Shown piece by piece: positions 1-8,868 of a DNA stretch of 64,000 nt; positions within the stretch are counted from its first letter, which is position 1, and each line of letters opens with the position of its first letter. Below the pieces are notes generated by a model. That model worked only from the letters and a program-made list of their open reading frames with translations. It did no database searches and was not told where the DNA came from. This stretch comes from Rugosibacter sp. (GTDB taxonomy: Bacteria > Pseudomonadota > Gammaproteobacteria > Burkholderiales > Rhodocyclaceae), in contig SCUZ01000048.1 of NCBI GenBank assembly GCA_004322535.1, forward strand, positions 26,709 through 90,708, in the 5' to 3' direction. A program made the position numbers and the translations under genes.

Positions 1-1334
1 AATACCCCATTCCATGCCGCAGGCGGCAAGGTGGTCAGCACGCCCGCCAAGGCTGCGCGCAAGGGTCGTGGTGCCCAACCCAAAGAGCGCCAGATTCGGC
101 TGGCCCACACATAGCGGTTGTAGCCGCCAAACAGTTCATCCCCGCCGTCGCCCGATAAGCTTACCGTCACATGGCGGCGGGCCAATTCTGAAACCAGCAA
201 GGTAGGAATTTGCGAAGAATCGGCAAAGGGTTCGTCGTATAAAGAGGGCAAGCGCGGAATCACTGCCATGGCTTGTTCTGCTGTGACATACAGCTCGGTG
301 TGCTCGGTGCCCAGGTGGGCCGCCACGGCGTGGGCATGTTCGGCCTCGTTATAGCCTGCCTCATGAAAGCCGATGGTGAAGGTTTGCACTGGTCGCCCTG
401 ACTGCGCCTGCATCAAGGCCACCACGGTGGAAGAATCGATGCCGCCGGAAAGAAACGCCCCCAATGGCACGTCCGCCACCATCTGCCCGCCAACGGCACG
501 ACGCAGCAATGTGTCGAGCTCATCAATGGCTGTTGCGTCATCCAGATCACGGCGCATGTCCGCCTGCGCAGTATCACGTGCGCGCCAGTAAAAAGTCGGC
601 GCTGGTGAGACGCCGCGAAGCAAGTACCCTTGGGGTGCGGCGACCGGGGCATCCGCTGTCAGCGTTAGCCAGCTTCCCGGCGGCAATTTGGCGATGCCGC
701 GATAAATTGAGTATGGTGCCGGCACATAGTTATGCCGCAAATACAGCGCCAGCACGTCGCGATTAATTTCACCGCGAAAAGCCGGATGCGCGCGCAACGT
801 CTTGAGTTCCGAGCCGAACAGAAACACATCGCCCTGCCAGCCGTAATACAACGGCTTTTCGCCCATGCGGTCGCGCGCCAGCGTGAGTGAGCGAGTTTCA
901 CGATCCCACAACGCCAAGGCAAACATGCCCACACATTTTTTTAGCGTTGCCTCAATACCCCAGGCTTCGAACGCGGCGAGTAGCGTTTCCGTGTCGGAAT
1001 GCCCACGCCACCCACATTGTTCCCTCGCCCCCTTGGGGAGAGGGTGAGGGGCCAGTACCTCCAATTCCCGTCGCAATTCGAGATGGTTGTAAATCTCGCC
1101 GTTGAGCACGATGACATAACGCCCGCTTGGTGAGACCATCGGCTGATGCCCGGCGGGGGAAAGGTCGAGAATGGACAAACGCCGGTGTGCCAATACAACA
1201 CCTACTGCCTCATCTACCCACACCCCGCTATCATCCGGACCACGGTGGGTGATCGCCTCGCTCATGCGATGCACGACTTCAGCGGCATCTGCCGCTAGGT
1301 TAGCGGGGGAAAAGAAACCGGTTAGTCCGCACAT
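1..1334 (-). CDS. asnB: Asparagine synthetase, glutamine-hydrolysing (3' end beyond window)
   Basis: The protein starts MCGLTGFF, so Cys2 is the class II glutaminase nucleophile. It continues with the glutaminase fold (LNGEIYN, FALALWD) and the ATP-pyrophosphatase loop SGGIDSS at residues 296-302. The family transfers glutamine-derived ammonia to aspartate or an aspartate-like group; members in polysaccharide clusters often amidate other substrates, and this one heads such a cluster. About 444 codons are visible and the C-terminus lies outside. Two in-frame insertions are evident. Residues about 95-105 (containing PHPLPKGARE) interrupt the usual link before RGHSDTETLL and come from a C/G-rich repeat at 1020-1053. 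Residues about 230-248 (containing RGVSPAPTF) come from the dispersed repeat at 591-645. The reading frame stays open through both. Family certain, substrate inferred. Confidence 0.9.
   Translation of the reverse strand, partial: MCGLTGFFSPANLAADAAEVVHRMSEAITHRGPDDSGVWVDEAVGVVLAHRRLSILDLSPAGHQPMVSPSGRYVIVLNGEIYNHLELRRELEVLAPHPLPKGAREQCGWRGHSDTETLLAAFEAWGIEATLKKCVGMFALALWDRETRSLTLARDRMGEKPLYYGWQGDVFLFGSELKTLRAHPAFRGEINRDVLALYLRHNYVPAPYSIYRGIAKLPPGSWLTLTADAPVAAPQGYLLRGVSPAPTFYWRARDTAQADMRRDLDDATAIDELDTLLRRAVGGQMVADVPLGAFLSGGIDSSTVVALMQAQSGRPVQTFTIGFHEAGYNEAEHAHAVAAHLGTEHTELYVTAEQAMAVIPRLPSLYDEPFADSSQIPTLLVSELARRHVTVSLSGDGGDELFGGYNRYVWASRIWRSLGWAPRPLRAALAGVLTTLPPAAWNGV
591..645 (+). repeat. Dispersed repeat copy 1, full length, inside asnB
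   Basis: Contains the core AAAAGTCGGCGCTGG followed by TGAGACGCCGCGAAGCAAGT and a hairpin half with CCCTTGGGG. The inverted arms CGCCGC and GCGGCG enclose the second half. It is read in frame by asnB on the opposite strand. It is one of the two most complete copies in the window and is used here as the reference. Confidence 0.85.
1020..1053. repeat. C/G-rich palindromic repeat in frame inside asnB
   Basis: The stretch has CCCTCGCCC and GGGTGAGGGG arms around CCCCTTGGGGA. It encodes the extra residues PHPLPKGARE on the minus strand, at a position where asparagine synthetases normally have a short loop. It resembles the CCCTCACCC/GGGTGAGGG class of short bacterial intergenic repeats and is different from the dispersed repeat at 591. 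Confidence 0.6.
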
Positions 1335-1401
1335 GGCTGAACACTATTCCAGAAAAACATTTGACCAGTCTCATCTCAGCGGCACGATGCGATCCAAGTA
1401 G

Positions 1402-3681
1402 CTACTCAAGAAGCTTCTTAGGGGCATCTTGCTTAGGCCATTTGCTAGCAGAAACCACGGTGGACGCAATAGAAGGTTGCGCCAGAAGCACACCTAAAAC
1501 TAACCAAAGGATACGCTGATAGAGCATTTCGTGAACCTGTGAAAATACAGCGAAGGCAAGCAGAACGAATAGTAGTGCGCGCTCTGGTGGCAACTTTGGC
1601 CAACATTTCCAGCCATTAAAAGCGTGCCGCAACATCATGTAAAAGAAAGCGCCGAAAACTGTGATACCTATTAAACCAAATTCAGCCAGAACCCAGATCG
1701 GGGTACTGTGGATGATCATCGGAAAGTTAAACCACTGCGCACTTTTTGCCGCGAAAACCCCGAGCCCTGTACCAGTGATGGGTGATTGCCACCACATTTC
1801 GAATGCATGCCGATTGGCATCCCAGCGAGCCTGGTCACTCATCTCCGTTGAAAAAGGAGATTGAAGGTAGGTTGGTTGTTCAGTTACAACAGGTTGAACT
1901 GGTTGTTCAGTTATAAGAGATTGAGCCTTTTGAATGCCTGCCCAGAGTAGGCCGGCAACAATCATGCCCCAAAGGATAGTGCGGCGGTCAACCAAGCGGC
2001 TAAACCAGGCCAATAACAGCATGATTAAAGTCGCACCTAGTGCGGCGCGTGAGCCGGTCAATACGATTCCTGCAACAATAATGCCCTGTGTCAGATACAA
2101 AATCGGCAAGGCAGTACCACCAGCCTTTTGAAAGCGTCGCATCCAAACCCGGGAATAACCCATGATTAAAGACAACACGATCAGCAACTGGAAAACAAAA
2201 GCGTTGCGGTTGCCGGCATAACCTTCGAAGTTCGGGGTTAGTAGTCCAAAAGGATGAATCCCGGCAGAATTCAACAGCCGCAGAAATACTTGCAGCACAA
2301 TGATCACACAGGCTACCGATGCCAATGTTTCTGTGAAGCGTCTCATGCCATGTGCGCCATGGCTTTCCACGATGAGATATCCGGCGGATAGATAACCGAG
2401 TAACACTAGCCAACCGAACAATCGATTATTTACAGCCCATGAGGTGACACCAATTTTCTCGTAACCCCAAACAAAACCAAACAGCAAAAGGAGACTGATT
2501 GCCAATAGCATCCATTGGAATTGCGGAAAACGCCACAATGGCCATCTGCGTTCAAATACAGCTTGTAAACTCAAAGCGCCAAGCGCGAGAATGGCAAAGG
2601 GATCAGCCAGGTTGAGGTTGACCACAGTTTCAGACCAGGCGACATGTAGTTGAAAAAACACAGACAACGCCGCGCTGAATCCAATGATCCACGCTGCCTT
2701 CTTTTTGAGAGCGATCATTATCTCTGCCTCATCTGTCGAAACCCCCAACCTATCTACTGAATCACCAGAATAACGGCCTATCGACAGTGCTACCCCTGCC
2801 ACGAGGATAGTTGTAAACATCGAGCCCATGCCAATAACTACCGAAGCTGCCAAGGCATCCGCAGGAGCGACACCTAATTGGCCTAGAACATACACAGTCG
2901 TAAGCTCCCTTGGCCCCCAGCCCCCAAAGCTTATTGGCAAACTTGCGGCGAAACTGATCACTGCAGCTGCGGCAAGCAATTTAGTCAGATCAATCTGCGG
3001 TGCAACGGTGACAAATACGACGACGAAACCAGAAAGCATTGCTGCTAACGCAGCGAAGGTAATAAAAACATCCTGCAAGAGGTTTGCTGCATTCTTCCAC
3101 GCTAATACATCACGAAACAGATTTTTCTCAAAATGCCCTCTGCCTAGGCATAAGCTCAGCGCTGCACCAGAACAAACAGCAAGGGCCACCTGACCAAAAG
3201 CAAGCCGATCCATGAATTGTCTAACCACGTTATCCCCTAATAAATGGAGTGCTCCAACAGCGGCTAATCCCCCACTCATAAGTGTCAATAGTGCGCGCTC
3301 ATAAGCCACCAGACCGGAATTCACGGCAGGCGGCACACCTACCTTTTGAAATATGGCCTGGCGGCCAGCCACTTGCGCTAGCAGCGGAATGAAGAACAAT
3401 CCCGCGGCATAACCCGCCATATTGGCCCGCACTGTCATGATAAATGGAAGATGGATACCGAAATGCGTTGTGATCCGCCAAGAACGGAGCAGGACAAAGA
3501 AAAGATTCATCACGAGCAACGTCAGCAACGCGGTCAGCGTGGGTATTGAAAACCGACCGAGGCGAGCAGCTACCTCACTGGGGTTGGCCCACCAAAGGAG
3601 CAGGCCGAGTAGGGTGAAGGATGTGACAAGAGTCAGCTTGCGTTTATTTAGCAGGGGGGTGACAAGATATTTTTTTATCAT
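1402..3681 (-). CDS. Fusion: flippase-like (LPG-synthase-TM/UPF0104) domain plus O-antigen-ligase domain
   Basis: A 759-residue polytopic membrane protein. Residues about 1-305 look like the lysylphosphatidylglycerol-synthase-TM/UPF0104 family, with the hallmark FGGWGPRE at 252-259. A linker near 305-335 leads into a second set of membrane helices with O-antigen ligase (Wzy_C) features: GSRAALG at 543-549 and a later PITGTGLGVF followed by a large periplasmic-type segment. O-antigen ligases and polymerases transfer or polymerise undecaprenyl-linked glycans in the periplasm. The two domains are normally separate proteins. The frame is continuous with no sign of a sequencing join. It lies 67 bp upstream of asnB on the same strand. 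Domain calls are from motifs; the combined role is inferred. Confidence 0.75.
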   Translation of the reverse strand: MIKKYLVTPLLNKRKLTLVTSFTLLGLLLWWANPSEVAARLGRFSIPTLTALLTLLVMNLFFVLLRSWRITTHFGIHLPFIMTVRANMAGYAAGLFFIPLLAQVAGRQAIFQKVGVPPAVNSGLVAYERALLTLMSGGLAAVGALHLLGDNVVRQFMDRLAFGQVALAVCSGAALSLCLGRGHFEKNLFRDVLAWKNAANLLQDVFITFAALAAMLSGFVVVFVTVAPQIDLTKLLAAAAVISFAASLPISFGGWGPRELTTVYVLGQLGVAPADALAASVVIGMGSMFTTILVAGVALSIGRYSGDSVDRLGVSTDEAEIMIALKKKAAWIIGFSAALSVFFQLHVAWSETVVNLNLADPFAILALGALSLQAVFERRWPLWRFPQFQWMLLAISLLLLFGFVWGYEKIGVTSWAVNNRLFGWLVLLGYLSAGYLIVESHGAHGMRRFTETLASVACVIIVLQVFLRLLNSAGIHPFGLLTPNFEGYAGNRNAFVFQLLIVLSLIMGYSRVWMRRFQKAGGTALPILYLTQGIIVAGIVLTGSRAALGATLIMLLLAWFSRLVDRRTILWGMIVAGLLWAGIQKAQSLITEQPVQPVVTEQPTYLQSPFSTEMSDQARWDANRHAFEMWWQSPITGTGLGVFAAKSAQWFNFPMIIHSTPIWVLAEFGLIGITVFGAFFYMMLRHAFNGWKCWPKLPPERALLFVLLAFAVFSQVHEMLYQRILWLVLGVLLAQPSIASTVVSASKWPKQDAPKKLLE

Positions 3682-3754
3682 TTACTTTTAATGTTCCGCA
3701 GCTTCCATTTTGTGCGCCACCATGCGTCAAGCAGGATGCCAACGCGCGCCAGTA

Positions 3755-3780
3755 AAAACTCGGCGTTGGTAATAAGGTGG
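3755..3780 (+). repeat. Dispersed repeat copy 2, degenerate
   Basis: AAAACTCGGCGTTGGTAATA matches the core with a few changes. The upstream flank CGCGCCAGTAAAAA is identical to the flank of the copy at 591. It lies between the glycosyltransferase stop and the fusion-gene start. Confidence 0.65.
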
Positions 3781-3802
3781 CAAATGCTGCCGGTGGTGGG
3801 TT

Positions 3803-4936
3803 TCATGTAGCTAGTGCCATGTATTGGGCCTCGAAGCGATCGGTGGTCTGCTTAATCGAAAACTCTGCCACAGCGCGCGCGCGTGATGCCATGCCCATCC
3901 GTTGGCGTTCGTCGGCACTCAGACCTAAAAGCGCCTCAAGCGCTTCGGCAAGTTTTGGTGGGTTGCCGGGTGGCACAACCACGCCGGTGTCGCCGACAAT
4001 CCAGGCTGAATCGCCCACGTCTGTCACCACGCATGGCACACTGCAGCTCATGGCTTCGCCAATTACATTGGCGAAGCCTTCGTTGCGCGCCGAAGCAGAT
4101 ACTGCAATATCCAACGCCGCCGTCAGGTGCGTAATATCGTCTCTACAGCCCAGTAAATACACGTGTTCGGCCAGCTTAAGTTGTTTTACCCATTTGTCCA
4201 GCAATGGGTTTCCCCAATCAACTCCATCGCCAGCCATGAGAAAGCGCACGTTATCTCTATGACGAACAAGCTCGGCGGCAGCTTGCAAAAATCCGTGATG
4301 ATCCTTCATTGGATGAAAGCGCCCGATCAGGCCAACCAGCAGCACCGTGTCAGGTATTTGCAGTTCAGCACGAATGGTGGCTCGCGCCATGGATGATGGG
4401 CTAAACAGATTCGTGTCGAAACCATTGGCAATCACCAGTGATGTCTTGCCCGAAAGGCCAAGTGCCTGATGTTGTTCAAGAGAACGGTGGGCGTTGTAGA
4501 CCACAGCATCCACCTGGTGAGATAAACCAGCGTTAGCCAGAATCACCCCACGGGTCAGCCATTTCTCGTTGCTGAGCCGATCCAGAGATTGCCGAATACC
4601 CCAGATGAGTGGCGGCCGTCCCGAGGCAAATTGGCGCACCAGCCAAGCCGCTAGATTGCCGTGATACATCCAACCCTGGATGATGTCAGGACGGAGCTGT
4701 CGCGCCAAATTCCGCAGCTTGCGGATGGCTTGCCAAGTCGGTAAGCCGCGCTTGCAATCAAGTGTGTAAACTTCCATATCTTCCGTCTGCAAGCGCGCAC
4801 CGATAACGCCTAGATCCATTAGCGAAATCACTACATGAATGAATTTTCCACGATCATGATGTGCTATTAGTTTGTGTAGCATTGCCTCGGCGCCACCGAG
4901 TCCAAGATCAGTAATGACATGCAGAATGCGTATCAT
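3803..4936 (-). CDS. Glycosyltransferase, GT4 family
   Basis: 377 residues with the GT-B layout of family 4 transferases. The N-terminus MIRILHVITDLGLGGAE has the acceptor-side glycine loop. The C-terminal half carries LVGLIGRFHPMKDHHGFL and the E-x7-E motif (EGFANVIGE) followed by SVPCVVTDVGD, which binds the sugar nucleotide. Retaining transfer to a lipid-linked or growing glycan on the cytoplasmic face is expected; the sugar cannot be predicted. It overlaps the next upstream gene by 4 bp (ATGA), so they are probably co-translated. Confidence 0.88.
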   Translation of the reverse strand: MIRILHVITDLGLGGAEAMLHKLIAHHDRGKFIHVVISLMDLGVIGARLQTEDMEVYTLDCKRGLPTWQAIRKLRNLARQLRPDIIQGWMYHGNLAAWLVRQFASGRPPLIWGIRQSLDRLSNEKWLTRGVILANAGLSHQVDAVVYNAHRSLEQHQALGLSGKTSLVIANGFDTNLFSPSSMARATIRAELQIPDTVLLVGLIGRFHPMKDHHGFLQAAAELVRHRDNVRFLMAGDGVDWGNPLLDKWVKQLKLAEHVYLLGCRDDITHLTAALDIAVSASARNEGFANVIGEAMSCSVPCVVTDVGDSAWIVGDTGVVVPPGNPPKLAEALEALLGLSADERQRMGMASRARAVAEFSIKQTTDRFEAQYMALAT

Positions 4937-5730
4937 CGTGATGAAGGCAACACGTTATTACTGCCAGCTGAGATAGTCGGCTTGACGATATAAATCTTGC
5001 ACGCACTGCCGAGCAATCTAGCCAAAAAACTCCGCCAGGACATCGGCATGTGTGGAAACAGTGTATATCCCGTATAAAAAATCCCCGCTGGGTAGCATTG
5101 AGTAACCGTAAAACCGCCAGCATCAAAACGCTTGCGCCACGCACCCTCGCGGAAGGCAAACAACTCGGTGAGACTGCTGGCGAATTCCCCATGCGCTGGG
5201 GGCCACAATGCGCGCTTGAGCAAACCCATCACGCCATGACGTTGGATAACAGCAGCCACGCTTGGCTGAACCATTCCCTCTCCGCTGGGGGTTCCACGTA
5301 TCACGCGCAGGATGAGCCACGGGTAATGCGCCATGATCGTCCACAGCCGCCACACGGGAGTGGGCACAAGGTGCACCGCAAAACCGTTGGGGGCAAGCAC
5401 GCGGCGCATTTCGGTAAACAATGCTTGCAAGGCATTCTCCGCAATGTGCTCCAGCACATTGGACGAAAAAATGACATCCACCTTGCCATCCTGAATGGGA
5501 ATATTTTTTCCGTCGTAACTCACAACGTCAAAGTAATGTTTGATCCACGTGCCTTGCGTATCGACATCAATGGATATGACACGTAAGTCCCAGGATTGCA
5601 GAATGGCTGCCTGATATCCATTACCACCGCCGACTTCCAATACCGTGCAGCCTTGCGGGAACAGCGAACGCACAGCGGTGAGTTCGGTGTGGCGAATCCG
5701 TTCAAGCTGATTACTTGGATGCAGGGCCAT
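4933..5730 (-). CDS. Class I SAM-dependent methyltransferase (first of three)
   Basis: 265 residues. SAM-binding motif I is VLEVGGGNGYQ near residue 30. The acidic ribose-binding end of strand 2 is VISIDVD, and VDVIFSSNVLEHI is the methyltransferase-11 type post-motif. The C-terminal third (after about 160) is basic and aromatic, without a clear family. The start codon follows the stop of the upstream gene directly (TAAATG) and the end overlaps the glycosyltransferase start by 4 bp, so it sits inside a tight operon. A sugar or lipid-linked glycan acceptor is inferred from context. Confidence 0.82.
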   Translation of the reverse strand: MALHPSNQLERIRHTELTAVRSLFPQGCTVLEVGGGNGYQAAILQSWDLRVISIDVDTQGTWIKHYFDVVSYDGKNIPIQDGKVDVIFSSNVLEHIAENALQALFTEMRRVLAPNGFAVHLVPTPVWRLWTIMAHYPWLILRVIRGTPSGEGMVQPSVAAVIQRHGVMGLLKRALWPPAHGEFASSLTELFAFREGAWRKRFDAGGFTVTQCYPAGIFYTGYTLFPHMPMSWRSFLARLLGSACKIYIVKPTISAGSNNVLPSSR

Positions 5731-6546
5731 TTATTTTCTCGCAACACATGCGATGTAGGGGGATGTCAGCTTGTTGGGTCGAAGGCGCAAGGGACTGTGA
5801 TCTTCAATCCACCAGACAAGCGCAGACATCGCCACCAGCGTGTTAAGCGCTATCTTTTTTGCGAATCGAAGGAGCCTATTGGTGGTGGGGTTGTCTATAT
5901 TCACCGTGCCAAAATTCATCGAACAAATGTAGTCGGTTTGCAGGGGTGTTAAGCCCGCACTTTGATGTGCCGTTTGAAGGTCTTCTAGGCCAATAGGCAC
6001 ATGAATATCAAAGACTAGTCGGTTAAGCTGTTTTTGCACCTGGCCCACCCAGCCGACCATATTGGGCACGATGGTAATCATGATGCCACCCGGCCGTAAT
6101 AATTTGGCAAGCGCTGTCAGAATATGCTCGGTCGGCTCAAAGTGTTCCACCAACCCGTAAGTGAACACCACATCGAAAGTGCCCAGCAACTCCGCAGGTG
6201 CTGCCCAAACATCCCCATGAACAACTTCTCCTGTCACACCAGCGGCCGCTAAAAGCGCTTGCGCTGAAGCGCAGCCCGCTGGGCTGTAATCCAGCCCAGC
6301 GACGGAGCAGCCATGTTCAGAGGCAAAGTAAGGCAGCCATACCGAGTTGGCACAGCCCACCTCTATCAATCGTTGCCCGCGTCGTGCCGCCATAACATCC
6401 GAAAAAAATGTGTGAAAGCAGCGCCGTACATGGTTACGCAGTCGCCTGTCACCGGATACAACAAGCCGAGGCAGAGCGGCCGCCTGCCATGCATTGTCCC
6501 AGTAGGACTCGCCCGCCTTGTCAGTCGCTGTATTTGGATGCAACAT
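5731..6546 (-). CDS. Class I SAM-dependent methyltransferase (second of three)
   Basis: About 271 residues from the ATG at 6546; a TTG 9 bases upstream is also possible, but the ATG has GGGGAA at a workable distance. Motif I is LIEVGCANSVWLPYFA, strand 2 ends in VAGLDYS, and motif II/III is FDVVFTYGLVEHF followed by LLRPGGIMITIVPN. This is a methyltransferase-type-11/12 fold with a C-terminal extension of about 70 residues. The 5' end overlaps the preceding zinc-ribbon methyltransferase. The acceptor is unknown, probably a polysaccharide component. Confidence 0.82.
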   Translation of the reverse strand: MLHPNTATDKAGESYWDNAWQAAALPRLVVSGDRRLRNHVRRCFHTFFSDVMAARRGQRLIEVGCANSVWLPYFASEHGCSVAGLDYSPAGCASAQALLAAAGVTGEVVHGDVWAAPAELLGTFDVVFTYGLVEHFEPTEHILTALAKLLRPGGIMITIVPNMVGWVGQVQKQLNRLVFDIHVPIGLEDLQTAHQSAGLTPLQTDYICSMNFGTVNIDNPTTNRLLRFAKKIALNTLVAMSALVWWIEDHSPLRLRPNKLTSPYIACVARK

Positions 6547-7483
6547 AAGTAACAATTCCCCGGGTTAATGATTGAGGGGCAAACAGTTCAAAAAGTGGCA
6601 GTAGTAGTCGGTCTATCACTGCAAATGGATGGGTAAGCACATAAACGAGTTTAACCTTGAGGCTTCTGGAACCTATTCGTTTGAAGTAATCCCTGGGGGC
6701 TTCTGGCAAGTCGTGCCAGGTTAAATTACGCCGCAAGATTGTTTTGTAGAGATAGTGGCGCAGCCAGTTTACTGGCCGCAAACTGAATATGCGATTATTC
6801 CTGTCTATTCTTTGCAAACGAAGTCCGGCAGCTTTTAGATAGCGCTCGACGGTTGCTTCCGAAAAAAAATATAAATGACGAGGCAAGTCTTCACGAAAAA
6901 GATGACGCGATGGAAGACTGGGGAAATCTGTTACTAGAAATACAAATCGTCCGCCTGGCTTGAGCAGTTGACTGGCTTTCAGGAAATAGGCCATGGGATC
7001 GTGCACATGTTCTAAAACGGCCCATGCAGTGATAGCATCGTAACGTATCCCACCGTCTTTGATGTCAGGCAGATCACAGTTGTAGATGGGGAAGTCCCTT
7101 ATTTCTCTCGCATTGGCACTAATTTCAACACCTTCTACGGACCACCCTTTGTTACGCATGAATCGGGCGAAGTCACCATTTGCACAGCCAACATCGAGCA
7201 GAGTACGCGGGGTACTACTAATTTCTGCGAGATAGGCAGCTTCTTCCGCATAGCGCTGTTGGTGACGAGGGTCATCAAATGTTTGATAAAACTCACTGGG
7301 GTAGTACCGACCGATTTCATTCCGCGTCGGGCGAGGATTTACAAACCCCAGCCCGCAGGATTTACATTCGACAACAGTGAACCATTCGTCAGGATGGAAA
7401 AGTTCATCAGGTTGCGAATAGGCAGGTTGCAAATCAAGCGAGCCGCAAAGGTTACACGCTACGCTTTCCAGGGAATTCGGCAT
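6521..7483 (-). CDS. Zinc-ribbon class I methyltransferase (third of three)
   Basis: 320 residues. The N-terminus has two Cys pairs, CNLC near residue 9 and CKSC near residue 40, followed by GLGFVNPRPT: the zinc-ribbon module that precedes many sugar methyltransferases (Methyltransf_13/23 arrangement). The SAM domain shows TLLDVGCANGDFARFM, VEGVEIS and YDAITAWAVLEHVHDP. The ATG at 7483 has GGAGATC upstream and lies 32 bp inside the preceding flippase gene. It probably methylates a nucleotide-sugar or glycan; the exact substrate is not readable. Confidence 0.85.
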   Translation of the reverse strand: MPNSLESVACNLCGSLDLQPAYSQPDELFHPDEWFTVVECKSCGLGFVNPRPTRNEIGRYYPSEFYQTFDDPRHQQRYAEEAAYLAEISSTPRTLLDVGCANGDFARFMRNKGWSVEGVEISANAREIRDFPIYNCDLPDIKDGGIRYDAITAWAVLEHVHDPMAYFLKASQLLKPGGRFVFLVTDFPSLPSRHLFREDLPRHLYFFSEATVERYLKAAGLRLQRIDRNNRIFSLRPVNWLRHYLYKTILRRNLTWHDLPEAPRDYFKRIGSRSLKVKLVYVLTHPFAVIDRLLLPLFELFAPQSLTRGIVTYVASKYSD

Positions 7484-8780
7484 TCAATGATCTCCAAACC
7501 ATGGCACCACAAAGCAAAGAGGAAATAAACAGAACAACAGATGTGGCAAGAGCAATACCAGCCACTCCAAAGAGTTTCATAAAAATCCAGTTAAGCAGAA
7601 TGTTGGCAAAGAAATTGAACATTGCCACCACAAGGATGGCGCGATTTTTGCCCAATGCTGAAAGCATGCGTACCAACAGCACGCCAATAAACTGAAATGT
7701 TAATTGTAACGAGTAATATTTTTGCACCTCTGCCACATGTGCAGTGTCGACGGCTGTAAAAGCACCATGCTCAAAAAGCTGGGCAACCAACCAGTCAGAG
7801 AAGCCCCAAACAATAATCGTAAGGCCGAGCGCAATGCCGCCAATGATGAGCAAAGCCTGCCCCATCAAACGCCGTGCTTCAGCCCACTTTTTATGGGCCG
7901 TCAGCGTAGAAAAGTGGATGATCGCTGGAACACCCAGTGCGCGCCCGGCAAAAGCGTTGAGATAGTTCACCAAAATACTGGCAAAGGCGAGGGTGGCAAC
8001 GCTACCAGATGTCAGCCAGCCCGCCATGACTTGATCTGTTACTACAGTGCCAGTCATGAATAGGGAGCCTATCGTGACGGGCAAATATTGATGCCAGACT
8101 GCCCGTAACTGGCTTCGCTGTGCTTGCCATGCTGGACAGAGCCATCGTGGTTCTTCCTTCAAGATAAAAGCAACGAATAGGCACTGCATCAGATAGCCAA
8201 GCACTAAGCCTAAAGCCAGTGCGCCAGGTGTAGATGAGATTTGAATGATGATGATTCCAGTGACTGGAATCATCACTGAAGCTAGGGTTGAAAACAGCAA
8301 CCGGCGTCGAATATTTAGCAGAACTGTTGCATAGGCAGCCCAGCCGGCCAAAGGTAGCAGCGGTAGTGTCATCATGAAGAGACTGCGCGTCAATTGACGC
8401 TTTTCCGGCGGAAAGTTGTGGGCTATGGCCGAAATAATAGGTTCGGAGAAGACATACATCAACACGGAAATTGCCACCAAGCTCACTAGAAGGCGCGCTA
8501 AAACGGCGCGACACAATTTTTCCGCAATAGCTCCGCCTGAATCGACTTCAATTTGTATGGTTACCGGAATCAATGACGAAGCCAAAGAGCCGCCAATAGC
8601 TGCGGCGAGAAAAATAACAATCGAGCTCGCCAGTGCAAAAGCGTCAGTGACATCCCCGACGCCGAAGCGTGAGGCAATAATTTGTTCCCGGAAAATGACG
8701 GCAATTGCAACAATGATTGATGCTGCAATGACCACCATGGTGTCACGCGCCATGGCTGTGCTTATTGTCTGGATCTTCAA
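7452..8780 (-). CDS. MurJ/MviN-type polysaccharide flippase
   Basis: 442 residues, almost wholly hydrophobic with 12 or more predicted helices. The N-terminal part (REQIIASRFGVGDVTDAFALA) matches the MurJ/MviN branch of the MOP exporter superfamily, which moves undecaprenyl-linked saccharides across the inner membrane. Within this cluster it is the likely Wzx-equivalent; the housekeeping MurJ would lie elsewhere. The start used is a TTG at 8780; an in-frame ATG about 9 codons later (MARDTMVV) is an alternative. It overlaps the downstream methyltransferase by 32 bp. Confidence 0.82.
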   Translation of the reverse strand: MKIQTISTAMARDTMVVIAASIIVAIAVIFREQIIASRFGVGDVTDAFALASSIVIFLAAAIGGSLASSLIPVTIQIEVDSGGAIAEKLCRAVLARLLVSLVAISVLMYVFSEPIISAIAHNFPPEKRQLTRSLFMMTLPLLPLAGWAAYATVLLNIRRRLLFSTLASVMIPVTGIIIIQISSTPGALALGLVLGYLMQCLFVAFILKEEPRWLCPAWQAQRSQLRAVWHQYLPVTIGSLFMTGTVVTDQVMAGWLTSGSVATLAFASILVNYLNAFAGRALGVPAIIHFSTLTAHKKWAEARRLMGQALLIIGGIALGLTIIVWGFSDWLVAQLFEHGAFTAVDTAHVAEVQKYYSLQLTFQFIGVLLVRMLSALGKNRAILVVAMFNFFANILLNWIFMKLFGVAGIALATSVVLFISSLLCGAMVWRSLNAEFPGKRSV

Positions 8781-8840
8781 AGCAACTTTAATATGTGCGT
8801 GAGATCGAAATTGCCGAATCGATGTGTAAAGCTGTCCACA

Positions 8841-8854
8841 CGCACAATTGTGCG
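8841..8854. repeat. 14-bp perfect palindrome upstream of the flippase
   Basis: CGCACAATTGTGCG is a perfect palindrome in the 88-bp gap between the flippase start and the dehydrogenase stop, with GTCCACAC repeated on both sides. It could be an operator; no protein partner can be named. Confidence 0.35.
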
Positions 8855-8868
8855 AGGCATGCGCACGT

